Source: an uncultured Phascolarctobacterium sp.
GTDB lineage: Bacteria > Bacillota > Negativicutes > Acidaminococcales > Acidaminococcaceae
Assembly: GCA_946002345.1 (NCBI GenBank)
Contig: CAMFZA010000023.1
Location: 1-12,889, forward strand
DNA: 12,889 nt
Reading direction: 5' to 3'
Shown: piece after piece, positions 1 through 9,132 of the stretch
How the letters are laid out: each line of letters opens with the position of its first letter
Position numbering within the stretch: the first letter of the stretch is position 1
Made by a program: the position numbers and the translations under genes
The notes under the pieces: generated by a model
Told to the model about the DNA's origin: nothing
Seen by the model: only the letters and a program-made list of their open reading frames with translations
Databases searched by the model: none

Positions 1-2
1 AG

Positions 3-566
3 GATGCTCCAACTGTGTTGTGGACTACAGCTAAAGCCTTCTTCATAGGCAACAGCCGCATGTTCTGCTTCGGTGCTGTATCCTCCATCTTCGTCGGTGG
101 CAACGCCAACGACATCTTTGATGTAATGCTGAAGCTGGGCCTTTTCTGGACTGCAGTGCTGGTTTTGGGACTCAATATTTGGACCACTAACGATAATGCT
201 CTTTATTCCACCGGTCTTGGTCTTGCCAATATTACTGGACTCGATAAAAAGAAAATGGTCCTCTTCTCCGGAACCTTAGGCACCGTTTTGGCAGTTTGGC
301 TGTATAACAATTTCTGTCCCTTCCTGGGCATGCTCAACGCCACCCTGCCTCCCATCGGTATTATTTTGGTACTGAGCTATTTTATGCATCGTGAAAAATA
401 TCAACCCGGTGCTAAGGTGGAATTGAAGCAAATCGAGTGGGGCTCCGTCATCGGTGTTATTGGCGGTGCCGTGGTGGCTAATCTGCTACCATTTGGCATT
501 GCTTCCATCAATGGTATGGTGGTTGCCTCCATCTGCTATATAATTGGCGACAAAATGAGCAATTAG
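3..566 (+). CDS. codB: Cytosine permease-like NCS1 transporter, C-terminal part
   Basis: The gene enters from the left edge in frame, so only about 187 C-terminal residues are visible; the true start lies outside the window. The protein is strongly hydrophobic, with about five to six likely membrane segments, as expected for the second half of a 12-helix nucleobase:cation symporter-1 (NCS1) carrier. The stretch LNIWTTNDNALYSTGLGLAN resembles the conserved WTTNDN-LYS region of E. coli CodB, which imports cytosine with sodium or protons. It ends at a TAG and is followed about 20 bp later by a hairpin terminator. It is the only plus-strand gene and converges on yaaA. Substrate is inferred from family resemblance; another purine or pyrimidine base is possible. 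Confidence 0.85.
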   Translation, partial: DAPTVLWTTAKAFFIGNSRMFCFGAVSSIFVGGNANDIFDVMLKLGLFWTAVLVLGLNIWTTNDNALYSTGLGLANITGLDKKKMVLFSGTLGTVLAVWLYNNFCPFLGMLNATLPPIGIILVLSYFMHREKYQPGAKVELKQIEWGSVIGVIGGAVVANLLPFGIASINGMVVASICYIIGDKMSN

Positions 567-587
567 GCTTCTACTCTAAACAGCAAA

Positions 588-620
588 AGCGAGCAGTTCA
601 AGGTAGCTGCTCGCTTTTTT
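588..620 (+). terminator. Rho-independent terminator between convergent codB and yaaA
   Basis: A perfect 9-bp stem (AGCGAGCAG at 588-596 with CTGCTCGCT at 607-615) encloses a 10-nt loop and is followed on the plus strand by a run of six T (615-620). On the minus strand the same stem is followed by a shorter run of four T (588-585). It can therefore end the plus-strand permease transcript strongly, and probably also the minus-strand yaaA transcript, whose stop codon lies 25 bp away. Confidence 0.9.
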
Positions 621-639
621 ATTGCCTACTTTACCATTT

Positions 640-1380
640 TCATTTCACAAAAACATATTCTGTAGCAGTGGATAACTCCGGTCTGTAGGAATAGCCATAT
701 GTAGCAAATGCTTGTACTGCTTCCGGACTTTGGGCATTATGCTCCGCGCACCAACGCACCATGCTTCCCCGAGCCATTTTTGCCTCCGTAGCCTTCACCT
801 TGTAGCTACCCTTGGCATCAGCACAACCAAAAATACAGGTTACCATACGCACATCATCGCCTATAAAAGGCTCCACAACCTTGCTGTATTCCTTGGAGGC
901 CAGATTTAAAAGCACCTTGTCCTCCCTAGTCAAGGCCTCACATAAACTGGAGCCCCAAAATTGATAAAGATTCTTCTTGCCCGCCACAGCTAGCTTGGCC
1001 TGCATTTCCAGCCGATAAGGCGCCACCCCATCGCTGGCCCGCAGCAAGCCATACAAGCCTGACAAAATGCACACATTGGCACACACATAGTCCCAAGCTT
1101 CCTGTTCCAGCACCCTTGGTCCCATATGGGTATACTGCAAGCCCACATAGGCCAGGATTGCTGGTGTCAGGTTCTTCTCCAAGTCCAGCTGGCGAATACG
1201 CTGAAAATTTTGCTCTGCCAAGGTATCATTGCAGCCCCACAGCTTTTGCAGCTGGGGCCTGCTCATCGTCTGTAACTGGGCCAAAATCAGCCTTGTTTGT
1301 TCTAAAAACTGTGGCCGTGTTGGGACAATAGCTTCCGTGTCCACCTGCATCTGTTTAGCCGGCGAAATAATGATTTTCAT
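640..1380 (-). CDS. yaaA: Peroxide stress protein YaaA (DUF328/UPF0246)
   Basis: The product is 246 residues, close to the usual length of about 250. It begins with the family's typical MKIIISPAKQM. Other conserved blocks are LSGLYGLLRASDGVAPYRLEM-like sequence (about 106-126), LNLASKEYSK (158-167) and KATEAKMARGSMVRW (196-210). In E. coli, YaaA is induced by peroxide through OxyR, limits intracellular free iron and so protects DNA from Fenton damage; a DNA-binding fold is described for the family. The ATG at 1378-1380 is chosen because GAGGTG sits 6 bp upstream. A GTG nine bases further up overlaps that ribosome-binding site and would add residues not seen in the family. The gene starts 66 bp after uvrC on the same strand with no terminator between, so it is probably the last gene of the uvr transcript. 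That placement fits a role in limiting oxidative DNA damage, though that is inference. Confidence 0.93.
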   Translation of the reverse strand: MKIIISPAKQMQVDTEAIVPTRPQFLEQTRLILAQLQTMSRPQLQKLWGCNDTLAEQNFQRIRQLDLEKNLTPAILAYVGLQYTHMGPRVLEQEAWDYVCANVCILSGLYGLLRASDGVAPYRLEMQAKLAVAGKKNLYQFWGSSLCEALTREDKVLLNLASKEYSKVVEPFIGDDVRMVTCIFGCADAKGSYKVKATEAKMARGSMVRWCAEHNAQSPEAVQAFATYGYSYRPELSTATEYVFVK

Positions 1381-1446
1381 ATTTATCACCTCTATCTGCT
1401 CCCATCCTGTGTGTAGCTTTCGCTCCTATGGGATTTACTGCATCCT

Positions 1447-3294
1447 CTACCGCAGAGCCTCCTTCTTTTCCGGTAACTCCAGTCGGAAAAAGTCGTACAG
1501 AGTTTGCGCCACCGCTCCATTCATCCCTTCCACTGCAGCCAGCTCCTCTACGCTGGCTGCCTTCATAGCCTCCAGCGTCTTAAAGGTTTTCCACAGTGCC
1601 TGACGGCGCTTGGGACCAATGCCTTCCACATGGTCTAGAACGGACACCAAATTGCGCTTGCCTCGCAGCTTGCGGTGGAAGGTAATGGCAAAGCGGTGGG
1701 CCTCGTCGCGAATACGCTGAATCAGATGCAGTGCCGCACTATCCCTATCTAGCAGAATGCTGGTGCTTTGGTGAGGAAGGAAGATTTCCTCTTCCCGCTT
1801 GGCTAAGCCCACCACGGGCAGATCTGCCAAGCCCAGACCACGAATAACCTCCAGCGCCGAGCTGAGTTGCCCCTTGCCACCATCGATTACCACCAAATTG
1901 GGCAAATCCTCGTAATCCTTGTAACGACGATAAACAACCTCCTGCATAGACTTGAAGTCATCGGGCTTGCCCTCAGCAGAAACAATTTTATATTTGCGAT
2001 AATCTTTCTTGCTGATGGAGCCATTGCGGAACACTACCATGGATGCCACAGTTTCACTACCTTGAGTATGGGAAATATCAAAGCAGTCCATACGCTCCAG
2101 AGAATGCTCCAGCCCCAAAGCCTGCTGCAGCTCCTCCGCCGCCTGCTCATCATTTTTAAGGGATAGACTGCCCTTGCGCAAGCGTTCTGCCAGCAGCTTC
2201 AGCGCATTATCATTGGCCAGCTGCAATAGCTCACGCTTCACCCCACGCTGGGGCGTGAGCAGCTCCACCCGACGCTCTGCCTTTTCCCGTAGCCAAAGCT
2301 CAATCAGCTGCTGCTCCTCAGCCTCAGGTAGCTGGGGCAGCACTATTTCCCGGGGAATAAAGGTAGCTTCGTTGTAGTATTGCTTAATAAAAGCAGTGAG
2401 CACCTCCTGGGGTGCCTCGCTACCATCCTGCAAAAAGAAATTGTCCCGACCGATAAGCTTACCTTTACGCACAAAAAAGATTTGCAGACAATTGCCCGTC
2501 ATATCTTGAGCAAAGCCGATAATATCCATATCGCCCCCATTGGTGGTCACCGCCTTTTGCGACTCGTTCAGGCGTTCTACCGCCTGCAGCTGGTCTCGCA
2601 AACGCGCTGCCTCCTCAAAGGCGTAATCCTCTGCCGCCTCCTGCATGCGCTGCTTCAAATCACGCTCTAACTCCGTAGTACGACCATCCAACACCATGCA
2701 CACGGACTTAATCATCTTACCATACTCATCCTTGCTCACATAACCGGCACAGGGTGCCAGACAGCGCTTGATATGGTAGTTTAAACAGGGTCGATCTGGA
2801 TTCATTTTACGACAGGTGCGCAGAGGAAACATAGTGCGCAGCAGCTTCACCGTAGCGTGCATAGCACCGGCATCAGCATAGGGACCGTAATATTTGGCCC
2901 CATCCCGCTGCAGTCGGCGAGTCATATACAGCCGGGGAAAATCCTCCTGCATGGTCACCTTCAAATAAGGATAGGTTTTATCATCCTTAAGGCTAATATT
3001 ATAGCGCGGTCGGTACTTTTTAATCAGATTACACTCTAAAATCAGGGCCTCCACCTCGCTGGAGGTGACAATGGTTTCGATTTCCGCAATCTTGGCCACC
3101 ATAGCCTTTACTTTGGGTGTATGGCTAGCTAAATTACGAAAATAGCTGCGCACGCGATTTTTCAGCACCACGGCCTTGCCTACATAAATGACCTTTCCCT
3201 CGGCATCGTGCATCAAATAAACACCGGGCTTGTCTGGCAAAACTGCCAGTGCCTTTTTTATGCTATCACTAAACTCTGCTGCCAGCTCCGTCAT
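1447..3294 (-). CDS. uvrC: Excinuclease ABC subunit C (UvrC)
   Basis: UvrC makes both incisions in nucleotide excision repair. The 615-residue product matches the usual length of about 600. An N-terminal GIY-YIG nuclease domain (about 22-100) contains GVY (24-26) and IYVGKA (36-41) and makes the 3' cut. A cysteine cluster follows, C161-X8-C170-X7-C178-X3-C182, matching the positions that bind a [4Fe-4S] cluster in E. coli UvrC. A UVR motif (about 210-240) contacts UvrB. The RNase H-like domain for the 5' cut carries D406 (FDISH), D445/D446, D471 (IDGGKG) and H533 (HRFA), and paired helix-hairpin-helix motifs end the protein (about 552-605). The ATG at 3292-3294 is preferred: it overlaps the uvrA stop as ATGA, and GGGTGG lies 5 bp upstream, which suggests translational coupling. 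A GTG three codons upstream is also possible. Confidence 0.97.
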   Translation of the reverse strand: MTELAAEFSDSIKKALAVLPDKPGVYLMHDAEGKVIYVGKAVVLKNRVRSYFRNLASHTPKVKAMVAKIAEIETIVTSSEVEALILECNLIKKYRPRYNISLKDDKTYPYLKVTMQEDFPRLYMTRRLQRDGAKYYGPYADAGAMHATVKLLRTMFPLRTCRKMNPDRPCLNYHIKRCLAPCAGYVSKDEYGKMIKSVCMVLDGRTTELERDLKQRMQEAAEDYAFEEAARLRDQLQAVERLNESQKAVTTNGGDMDIIGFAQDMTGNCLQIFFVRKGKLIGRDNFFLQDGSEAPQEVLTAFIKQYYNEATFIPREIVLPQLPEAEEQQLIELWLREKAERRVELLTPQRGVKRELLQLANDNALKLLAERLRKGSLSLKNDEQAAEELQQALGLEHSLERMDCFDISHTQGSETVASMVVFRNGSISKKDYRKYKIVSAEGKPDDFKSMQEVVYRRYKDYEDLPNLVVIDGGKGQLSSALEVIRGLGLADLPVVGLAKREEEIFLPHQSTSILLDRDSAALHLIQRIRDEAHRFAITFHRKLRGKRNLVSVLDHVEGIGPKRRQALWKTFKTLEAMKAASVEELAAVEGMNGAVAQTLYDFFRLELPEKKEALR

Positions 3295-6140
3295 TGATAC
3301 CACCCATTCTGCTTAGCCTTGGCCAGCTCCTGCTTAATATATTGACCAGTGTAGGATTTTTTCACCTTAGCGACCTCCTCCGGAGTCCCACAGGCCACCA
3401 TCGTGCCGCCCTTGTCACCGCCCTCAGGGCCTAAATCGATAATATAATCAGCAACCTTAATCACATCCAGATTATGCTCGATGACAATAACGCTGTCACC
3501 GCCCTCCACAAGGCGCTGCAGCACATCCAGCAGCTTGTGCACATCGGCAATATGCAAGCCCGTAGTAGGCTCGTCCAAAATATACACCGTGCGTCCGGTG
3601 CTGCGTCTCGATAGCTCCGTGGCCAGCTTTACCCGCTGTGCCTCGCCACCGCTCAAAGTAGTAGCCGCCTGGCCTAGATGGATATAGCCCAAGCCCACAT
3701 CCTGCAGTACCTCCAGCTTGCGATAAATACGGGGCAGATTTTTGAAAAACTCACAGGCTTCGCTGACGGTCATATCCAGCACCTCAGCAATGTTTTTACC
3801 CTTGTAATGAACCTCCAGCGTGTCGCGGTTGTAACGAGCACCATGGCACACCTCGCAGGGTACATACACGTCCGGCAAAAAATTCATCTCGATCTTATTC
3901 ATGCCATCGCCCTTGCAGGCTTCGCAGCGACCACCCTTCACATTGAAGCTAAAGCGACCGGACTTGTAGCCGCGCATTTTAGCCTCATTGGTCTGACTAA
4001 AAAGTTCACGAATGAAATCAAAAACACCCGTATAGGTGGCAGGATTGGAGCGTGGTGTGCGTCCAATAGGAGATTGGTCGATGTTGATAACCTTATCCAC
4101 CAGCTCCAAGCCTTCAATGCTATCATGCTCCGCCGGACGCAGACGAGCACCATTCAACTTGGCACCGAGAGTATTATACAATATATCGTTAATGAGAGTC
4201 GATTTACCGCTTCCGCTAACGCCGGTGACCACGGTAAACACGCCCAAGGGAATACTTACATCTATATTCTTCAAATTATTGGCCCGCGCACCCTTAATGG
4301 TCAAATAGCGACCATCCAGAGGGCGCCGCTTTTTCGGCACCGGAATATATTTACGACCACTTAGGTAGGTGCCGGTCATGGAAGCTTGTACCTGCTTAAT
4401 CTCCTCCACTGTTCCCTGGGCTACCACCTCACCACCGTGCTCCCCTGCACCGGGGCCAATGTCGATAATCTGGTCCGCGGCATACATGGTTTCCTCATCA
4501 TGCTCCACCACCAGTAGGGTATTGCCCAAATCACGCAAATGCTTGAGCGTTTCCAAAAGCTTACCATTGTCACGCTGGTGCAGGCCAATGCTGGGCTCAT
4601 CCAAAATATAAAGTACGCCGGTTAAACCACTGCCAATTTGTGTAGCAAGGCGAATACGCTGAGCCTCGCCACCGCTCAGAGTGCCGGCACTGCGATCCAG
4701 GGTAAGGTAATCCAAGCCCACATCATTTAAAAATTGCAGGCGGGCCATGATTTCCTTTAACACCTGCTTGGCGATGATTTGCTGGCGTTGATTAAGCTGC
4801 AAATTAGTAAAGAACTGCAGGCAATCCCGCACGGTGAGCGCAGTAACCTGACAAATATTCTTACCACCAACAAGGATAGAGAGCTCCTCCGGCTTTAAAC
4901 GGCTGCCGTGACACACAGGACAAGGCGTGCTGGTCATAAATTCCTCGTACTCCTGTCGCATAGCGTCACTAAAGGCCTCCCGATGGCGGCGCTTCAAAAT
5001 ATTGATAACACCCTCGTATTCCTTATCGTAAAGCTTAGTTTCCCCCTGCAGGTTTTCGTAATAAAAGGAAAACTTGCGCTCCCCTGCGCCATTCCACACA
5101 ATATCCTGAACCTCGGGGGTTAAATCATTCCAGCTATTGTCCAGACTGTAGCCATAGCAAGCCAAAACAACGGCCAGCTGACGGAAGAAATAGGAGTTGG
5201 GGTTATTGCTAAAGGCCTGTAAGCAACGCTCCGAAAACTTTACAGAGGGATCCGGCATAATTAGCGCCTTGTCAAACTCCATATTCATGCCTAAGCCCGT
5301 GCAGGCAGGGCAAGCACCATAGGGATTATTAAAGGAAAAAAGGCGCGGCTCAATAGCAGGCAGACTGATGCCGCAATCATTGCAGGCAAAGTGCTCGCTA
5401 AAAAGCATTATTTGGGTCTCGTCTCCTAGCACGGCCACCTCGGCAAAGCCATCGGCCAGCTTCAAAGCTGTTTCTACGGAGTCCGTCAGGCGCTGATGAA
5501 TATTTTCTCGCACAGCAAGGCGGTCGATGACCACGCTAAGGCTGTGCTTTTTATTTTTCTCTAGGGTGATTTCTTCGTCAAGGGTACGCACCTCGCCATC
5601 GATATACATGCGCACGTAACCGGCTCGCTGCATTTCGTCCAGCACTCTTTGATGCTCACCCTTGCGACCACGCACCAAGGGCGCCATGACCATAAAACGC
5701 GTGCCGGAGGGAAGCTCCAGCACCCTATCCACTATTTGCTGCACACTTTGCTGCTCAATGAGCTTGCCACATTGTGGGCAGTGGGGCTCCCCTGCCCTGG
5801 CAAAGAGTAAGCGCAGATAGTCATAAATTTCCGTTACCGTTCCCACCGTGGAACGGGGATTGCGACTGGTGGTTTTTTGGTCGATAGATATGGCGGGACT
5901 AAGGCCTTCGATGTAGTCCACCTCAGGCTTATCCATTTGGCCCAGAAATTGGCGTGCATAGGCCGAAAGGCTTTCCACATAGCGGCGTTGGCCCTCGGCA
6001 TAAATAGTATCGAAGGCCAGGCTGGACTTGCCACTGCCGCTAAGGCCTGTGATGACAACTAATTTATTCCGTGGAATTTCCACATTGATATTTTTTAAAT
6101 TGTGTTGGCGTGCGCCTTTAACAATTAGTTTTTCTTGCAT
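3291..6140 (-). CDS. uvrA: Excinuclease ABC subunit A (UvrA)
   Basis: UvrA is the damage-sensing ATPase dimer that loads UvrB onto DNA. The 949-residue product is full length for the family (about 940-957). Visible features in order: first Walker [10 protein letters not shown] (32-40), CPQC (121-124), zinc motif C253-X2-C256 with C277-X2-C280, CPVC (407-410), first ABC signature LSGGEAQ (488-494) with Walker B LDEPSIGL (513-520), second Walker A GVSGSGKS (640-647), second zinc module C739-X2-C742 with C762-X2-C765, signature LSGGEAQ (829-835) and LDEPTTGL (855-862). Both ATPase sites look intact, so this is a canonical UvrA rather than a truncated paralogue. The ATG is preceded by AGGAG with a 7-bp spacer. 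It lies downstream of uvrB across a 204-bp gap filled by a repeat element and overlaps uvrC by 4 bp. I saw no convincing promoter in the gap, so co-transcription with uvrB is likely. Confidence 0.98.
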   Translation of the reverse strand: MQEKLIVKGARQHNLKNINVEIPRNKLVVITGLSGSGKSSLAFDTIYAEGQRRYVESLSAYARQFLGQMDKPEVDYIEGLSPAISIDQKTTSRNPRSTVGTVTEIYDYLRLLFARAGEPHCPQCGKLIEQQSVQQIVDRVLELPSGTRFMVMAPLVRGRKGEHQRVLDEMQRAGYVRMYIDGEVRTLDEEITLEKNKKHSLSVVIDRLAVRENIHQRLTDSVETALKLADGFAEVAVLGDETQIMLFSEHFACNDCGISLPAIEPRLFSFNNPYGACPACTGLGMNMEFDKALIMPDPSVKFSERCLQAFSNNPNSYFFRQLAVVLACYGYSLDNSWNDLTPEVQDIVWNGAGERKFSFYYENLQGETKLYDKEYEGVINILKRRHREAFSDAMRQEYEEFMTSTPCPVCHGSRLKPEELSILVGGKNICQVTALTVRDCLQFFTNLQLNQRQQIIAKQVLKEIMARLQFLNDVGLDYLTLDRSAGTLSGGEAQRIRLATQIGSGLTGVLYILDEPSIGLHQRDNGKLLETLKHLRDLGNTLLVVEHDEETMYAADQIIDIGPGAGEHGGEVVAQGTVEEIKQVQASMTGTYLSGRKYIPVPKKRRPLDGRYLTIKGARANNLKNIDVSIPLGVFTVVTGVSGSGKSTLINDILYNTLGAKLNGARLRPAEHDSIEGLELVDKVINIDQSPIGRTPRSNPATYTGVFDFIRELFSQTNEAKMRGYKSGRFSFNVKGGRCEACKGDGMNKIEMNFLPDVYVPCEVCHGARYNRDTLEVHYKGKNIAEVLDMTVSEACEFFKNLPRIYRKLEVLQDVGLGYIHLGQAATTLSGGEAQRVKLATELSRRSTGRTVYILDEPTTGLHIADVHKLLDVLQRLVEGGDSVIVIEHNLDVIKVADYIIDLGPEGGDKGGTMVACGTPEEVAKVKKSYTGQYIKQELAKAKQNGWYQ

Positions 6141-6157
6141 AGTATATCTCCTAAATT

Positions 6158-6342
6158 CTCCCTCCGCCTCGCAAGCTCGGCACCTCCCTCTAAGAGGGAG
6201 GATATACCCCTAGTACTATTTGTGCCCCCTCTTAGAGGTGCTACAGTAGTGTTGGAGTGTGACTTGGATGCAGATAAACTCGTACTATTTGTGCCCCCTC
6301 TCTGAGGGGGCTGGCAGCGAGTTTACGAGCTGACTGGGGGAG
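6158..6342. repeat. Palindromic intergenic element with inverted ends, between uvrB and uvrA
   Basis: This 185-bp stretch fills almost the whole uvrB-uvrA gap: 2 bp after the uvrB stop and 17 bp before the uvrA ATG. It holds a perfect hairpin at 6183-6201 (9-bp arms, CCTCCCTCT with AGAGGGAGG), a second at 6228-6238 (CCTCT/AGAGG), and a third at 6293-6311 (8-bp arms GCCCCCTC/GAGGGGGC, 3-nt loop). The third lies inside an outer 8-bp pair, TAAACTCG (6275-6282) with CGAGTTTA (6318-6325). A 20-bp direct repeat beginning GTACTATTTG occurs at 6213-6232 and 6282-6301. The left end read forward and the right end read on the other strand share a layout: CTCCC-rich start, a GCTCG-type core, then a C-rich/G-rich hairpin. 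This is typical of dispersed REP- or MITE-like sequences in gut Bacillota. No open frame is present, and no hairpin has a T tract. Confidence 0.75.
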
Positions 6343-6344
6343 TT

Positions 6345-8354
6345 TCAACGCCCTTTCTTCTTTGGCTCCAACTTTTGCCCCAACTGCCCTTTGATAATGA
6401 TTAACTGGTCACGCAGCTCTGCCGCCGTCTCGAAATCCAGCGCCTTGGCCGTCTCCTGCATGCGCCGTTCCAACTCTCGTGCCAATGCGGTGAGCTCCTT
6501 CTTGGAACGAGCCTTTTTGGCCTTACTGCCATACTGGTCATGCTCGTCACCTTCGGCCACCTTGGTCAGCTTGATGAGCTGACGTTGCTCCTTGTAGATG
6601 GTCTTAGGCGTAATCTTATGAGCTTTATTATATGCCTCCTGCTTCTCACGGCGGCGATTAGTCTCGTCAATAGCCCGCTGCATACTATCCGTAATCCGGT
6701 CAGCATACATGATGACGCGTCCATGAGCATTACGGGCCGCACGACCAATGGTCTGAATCATGGCGGTGTCACTACGCAAAAAGCCTTCCTTATCTGCATC
6801 AAGGATGGCAATCAGTGATACCTCCGGCAAGTCCAAGCCCTCGCGCAGCAGGTTAATGCCTACCAAAACATCAAATTTCCCGGCACGCAAGCTATCAATA
6901 ATCTCTGCTCTTTCAATAGTGGCGATTTCCGAATGCAGGTAGCGCACCCGCACCCCGGCCTGCTTAAGATATTCCGTTAAATCCTCGGCCATGCGCTTGG
7001 TCAAGGTAGTCACGAGAACACGTTCGTTGGCCGCAGCCACCTTATTTATCTCACTGAGTAAATCGTCAATCTGTCCCTTAATAGGGCGAATTTCAATTTG
7101 GGGATCCAAAAGTCCCGTGGGTCGAATAATCTGCTCCACCACCTGCTGGGCCTGCTCCATTTCGTAGGCCGCCGGTGTGGCGGATACATAAATTGCCTGA
7201 TGAATCTGCTCCTGAAATTCGTCAAAGGTCAAGGGACGGTTATCATCGGCGGAGCGCAGTCGAAAGCCATGCTCCACTAGCATATCCTTGCGGGAGCGAT
7301 CCCCTGCATACATGGCCCGAATTTGGGGCAGTGTCACATGGGACTCGTCAATCACCAGCAAAAAATCCTTGGGAAAATAATTAACCAGAGTAAAGGGCGG
7401 CTCCCCCGGCTTGCGTCCTGCCAAATGCCGGGAATAGTTTTCGATACCGGAGCAATACCCCATTTCATTCATCATTTCCAAATCATAATTGGTGCGCTGC
7501 TCCAGGCGCTGGGCCTCCAAAACCTTGAAATTATGATTGAGATAATCCAGTCGCTCAGCCAGCTCTACGCGAATATCAGCCATAGCCCGCTCCAAATTCT
7601 CCCGACTAGTTACATAGTGAGAGGCAGGAAAGATGGCCACATGGTTGCGCTGAGCCAGCACCTCACCCGTGAGCACATCAAACTCAAGAATGCGATCCAC
7701 CTCGTCATCAAACATTTCAATGCGCACGGCCTTTTCACCATAGGCCGCAGGAATAACCTCAATGACATCTCCCCGCACCCGAAAGGTACCGCGCTTAAAA
7801 TCGATATCATTGCGGTCGTACTGAATCTCTACCAGCTTATGCAAAATTTTTTGTCTGTCAATAATCTGGCCCAGTCGCAAGGAAAGCACCATATCATAGT
7901 ACTCTTGGGGGGCACCCAAGCCATAAATACAGCTGACGCTGGCCACGATAATAACATCTCTGCGCTCAAAGAGGGCGCTGGTAGCGGAATGGCGCAGCTT
8001 ATCGATTTCATCATTAATGGAAGCATCCTTTTCAATATAAGTATCGGACTGGGGAATATAGGCCTCCGGTTGGTAGTAATCGTAATAGGAAACAAAGTAT
8101 TCCACCGCATTATCCGGGAAGAAGGCCTTCAGCTCACTGGCCAGCTGTGCCGCCAGCGTTTTGTTGTGAGCAATGACTAGAGTGGGCTTGCGCACCTTGT
8201 TGATTACCTGGGCAATAGTGTAGGTTTTGCCCGTACCCGTTGCGCCTAAGAGCACCTGGGTACGCAGACCACGCTCCACGCCTGCTGCCAATTTTTCTAT
8301 AGCCTGGGGCTGGTCCCCGGCCGGCTCAAAGGGAGCCTTGATTTGAAAATCCAT
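6345..8354 (-). CDS. uvrB: Excinuclease ABC subunit B (UvrB)
   Basis: UvrB is the helicase-like subunit that verifies damage and recruits UvrC. The 669-residue product is the normal length (673 in E. coli). It shows the N-terminal [19 protein letters not shown] block, Walker A GATGTGKT (37-44), the tyrosine-rich beta-hairpin [13 protein letters not shown] (89-101) that inserts between the DNA strands, the helicase motif DESH (near 336), helicase motifs V-VI around [16 protein letters not shown] and QTIGRAARN, and a C-terminal UVR motif (about 625-665) that binds UvrC. The ATG at 8352-8354 is chosen because AGGTGG lies 4 bp upstream and the protein then starts as family members do; an in-frame TTG 24 bp upstream is unlikely. 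A strong promoter lies about 100 bp upstream with a LexA-like site beside it, so SOS control is plausible. It is the first gene of the uvrB-uvrA-uvrC-yaaA group. Confidence 0.98.
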   Translation of the reverse strand: MDFQIKAPFEPAGDQPQAIEKLAAGVERGLRTQVLLGATGTGKTYTIAQVINKVRKPTLVIAHNKTLAAQLASELKAFFPDNAVEYFVSYYDYYQPEAYIPQSDTYIEKDASINDEIDKLRHSATSALFERRDVIIVASVSCIYGLGAPQEYYDMVLSLRLGQIIDRQKILHKLVEIQYDRNDIDFKRGTFRVRGDVIEVIPAAYGEKAVRIEMFDDEVDRILEFDVLTGEVLAQRNHVAIFPASHYVTSRENLERAMADIRVELAERLDYLNHNFKVLEAQRLEQRTNYDLEMMNEMGYCSGIENYSRHLAGRKPGEPPFTLVNYFPKDFLLVIDESHVTLPQIRAMYAGDRSRKDMLVEHGFRLRSADDNRPLTFDEFQEQIHQAIYVSATPAAYEMEQAQQVVEQIIRPTGLLDPQIEIRPIKGQIDDLLSEINKVAAANERVLVTTLTKRMAEDLTEYLKQAGVRVRYLHSEIATIERAEIIDSLRAGKFDVLVGINLLREGLDLPEVSLIAILDADKEGFLRSDTAMIQTIGRAARNAHGRVIMYADRITDSMQRAIDETNRRREKQEAYNKAHKITPKTIYKEQRQLIKLTKVAEGDEHDQYGSKAKKARSKKELTALARELERRMQETAKALDFETAAELRDQLIIIKGQLGQKLEPKKKGR

Positions 8355-8427
8355 TTTTCCACCTGCTTTGCTAATCAATCTCTAAAATCACAGCAAATCT
8401 ATACTAACATTAGCTAGGCTTCGCCAC

Positions 8428-8467
8428 AGCAATTATGCAATATCCACTCATATTATATGCAATTGCT
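8428..8467. promoter_or_regulatory. Imperfect dyad covering the uvrB -10 box and start point
   Basis: AGCAATT at 8428-8434 and AATTGCT at 8461-8467 form a perfect 7-bp outer inverted repeat. Inside it both arms also carry GCA and ATAT blocks with small offsets, so the dyad spans about 40 bp. It covers the -10 box (8452-8457) and the expected transcription start. Because the start point lies between the arms, it cannot fold fully in the transcript. It therefore looks more like a DNA operator than an RNA hairpin. No known regulator is recognised. Confidence 0.4.
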
Positions 8468-8480
8468 AGCCCAAGGTCAA
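8452..8480 (-). promoter_or_regulatory. Sigma-A type promoter for uvrB
   Basis: On the minus strand, TTGACC (8475-8480) and a perfect TATAAT (8452-8457) are separated by exactly 17 bp. The -35 matches consensus TTGACA at five of six bases. Transcription should begin near 8445, giving a leader of about 90 nt before the uvrB ATG. No other gene lies between, and the upstream queF transcript has its own terminator, so this promoter most likely drives uvrB and the genes after it. Confidence 0.85.
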
Positions 8481-8491
8481 GTAACCAAAGA

Positions 8492-8503
8492 GAACATTTG
8501 TCC
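8492..8503. promoter_or_regulatory. Possible LexA (SOS) operator upstream of uvrB
   Basis: The sequence GAACATTTGTCC differs at one position from the Gram-positive-type LexA core GAAC-N4-GTTC. It lies 11 bp upstream of the -35 box of the uvrB promoter. uvrB is a classical SOS gene in many bacteria, which supports the reading. However, the match is imperfect, the outer C/G of the extended consensus is missing, and repressor sites more often overlap the promoter. Confidence 0.4.
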
Positions 8504-8526
8504 ATATTTTGAAATATACGCACAAT

Positions 8527-8560
8527 ATAAAAAGCGCAGCAGCCCTATGACTGCCACGCT
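8527..8560 (-). terminator. Rho-independent terminator after queF
   Basis: On the minus strand, AGCGTGGCAG (8560-8551) pairs with CTGCTGCGCT (8542-8533) over 10 bp, including two G-U pairs. The loop is 8 nt and the stem is followed by TTTTT with further A/T-rich sequence. The G-U pairs make it better as a minus-strand RNA structure. It lies about 75 bp after the queF stop and separates that operon from the uvrB promoter. Confidence 0.85.
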
Positions 8561-8585
8561 AAGCTTGGTAAAACGATATGCTGCT

Positions 8586-8630
8586 TGTGCCTGGGTAGGG
8601 AAGCACTAAGGCAATACCTATCCTGGCACA
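8586..8630 (-). other. Long hairpin in the queF 3' untranslated region
   Basis: Starting 4 bp after the queF stop, TGTGCCAGGATAGG (minus strand, 8630-8617) pairs with the segment at 8599-8586 over 14 positions. There is one mismatch and one G-U-type position, and the loop is 17 nt. No T tract follows, so it is not itself a terminator; the terminator is a separate hairpin about 25 bp further on. It could protect the 3' end of the mRNA or belong to a small RNA released from the 3' end. Its role is unknown. Confidence 0.55.
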
Positions 8631-8634
8631 GATT

Positions 8635-9132
8635 TTAGCGATTATTGATATTTTCCGGATACATATCATGCATAAAGAGGCGTTTTTTAGCCACCGCCTC
8701 CCATTCAGTCCCCGGCTTGCCGTGATTGGCATAGGGGTCAATGGACAGACCGCCGCGAGGTAAGAATTTACCCCACACCTCGATGTATTTAGGGTCTAAA
8801 AGCTTAATCAAATCCTTCATGATGATGTTTACGCAATCCTCATGAAAGTCCCCGTGATTGCGGAAGCTGAAGAGATACAGCTTTAAGGATTTGCTTTCCA
8901 CTAAACGTTCATCCGGCACGTAGGAAATATAAATCGTCGCGAAATCCGGCTGTCCCGTCATAGGACACAGGCTAGTGAATTCAGGACAATTAAACTTAAC
9001 AAAATAGTCATTGCCAGGGTGCTTATTGGGAAAGCTTTCTAAAACCTCTGGTGCATAGTCACTTTTATAGGCAGTTTTGTGGCCCAAAAGGCTCACTCCC
9101 TGCAATTCTTCCTTGCTTCTACCACTTGTCAT
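8635..9132 (-). CDS. queF: NADPH-dependent 7-cyano-7-deazaguanine reductase QueF (type I)
   Basis: QueF reduces the nitrile of preQ0 to the amine of preQ1 with NADPH in the cytoplasm, in queuosine synthesis for tRNA. The 165-residue product has the length of the short, B. subtilis-type enzyme. The nucleophile C56 lies in [14 protein letters not shown], with D63 in the same block. The QueF motif [20 protein letters not shown] (79-98) follows and ends with E98. These match Cys55, Asp62 and Glu97 of the B. subtilis enzyme with a one-residue offset. The ATG overlaps the queT stop as ATGA, implying coupled translation. It is the second gene of a riboswitch-led operon and is followed by a terminator. 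No queC, queD or queE is present here, so the preQ0 may come from QueT import or from genes elsewhere. Confidence 0.97.
   Translation of the reverse strand: MTSGRSKEELQGVSLLGHKTAYKSDYAPEVLESFPNKHPGNDYFVKFNCPEFTSLCPMTGQPDFATIYISYVPDERLVESKSLKLYLFSFRNHGDFHEDCVNIIMKDLIKLLDPKYIEVWGKFLPRGGLSIDPYANHGKPGTEWEAVAKKRLFMHDMYPENINNR

Noticed and set aside
1381..1446. Inverted repeat TCCCAT/ATGGGA in the uvrC-yaaA gap as a terminator
   Set aside because: The stem is only 6 bp with a long loop and no T tract; it is likely chance.
1229..1603. Plus-strand open frame spanning the yaaA start, the gap and the uvrC end
   Set aside because: It overlaps two conserved minus-strand genes and has no recognisable product.
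3678..4364. 228-codon open frame on the plus strand inside uvrA
   Set aside because: It is antisense to the conserved second ATPase half of UvrA, with no family resemblance; a shadow frame.
6183..6311. G/C-rich hairpins between uvrB and uvrA as rho-independent terminators
   Set aside because: None of the stems is followed by a T tract on either strand, so they fit a repeat element better than a terminator.
7323..8180. 285-codon open frame on the plus strand inside uvrB
   Set aside because: It is wholly antisense to a well-conserved uvrB, has no recognisable domain and no clear ribosome-binding site. It is a by-product of the codon pattern of uvrB.
8352..8378. Upstream TTG start for uvrB adding eight residues
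   Set aside because: The AGGTGG ribosome-binding site lies inside that extension, and UvrB proteins start close to the MDFQI block.
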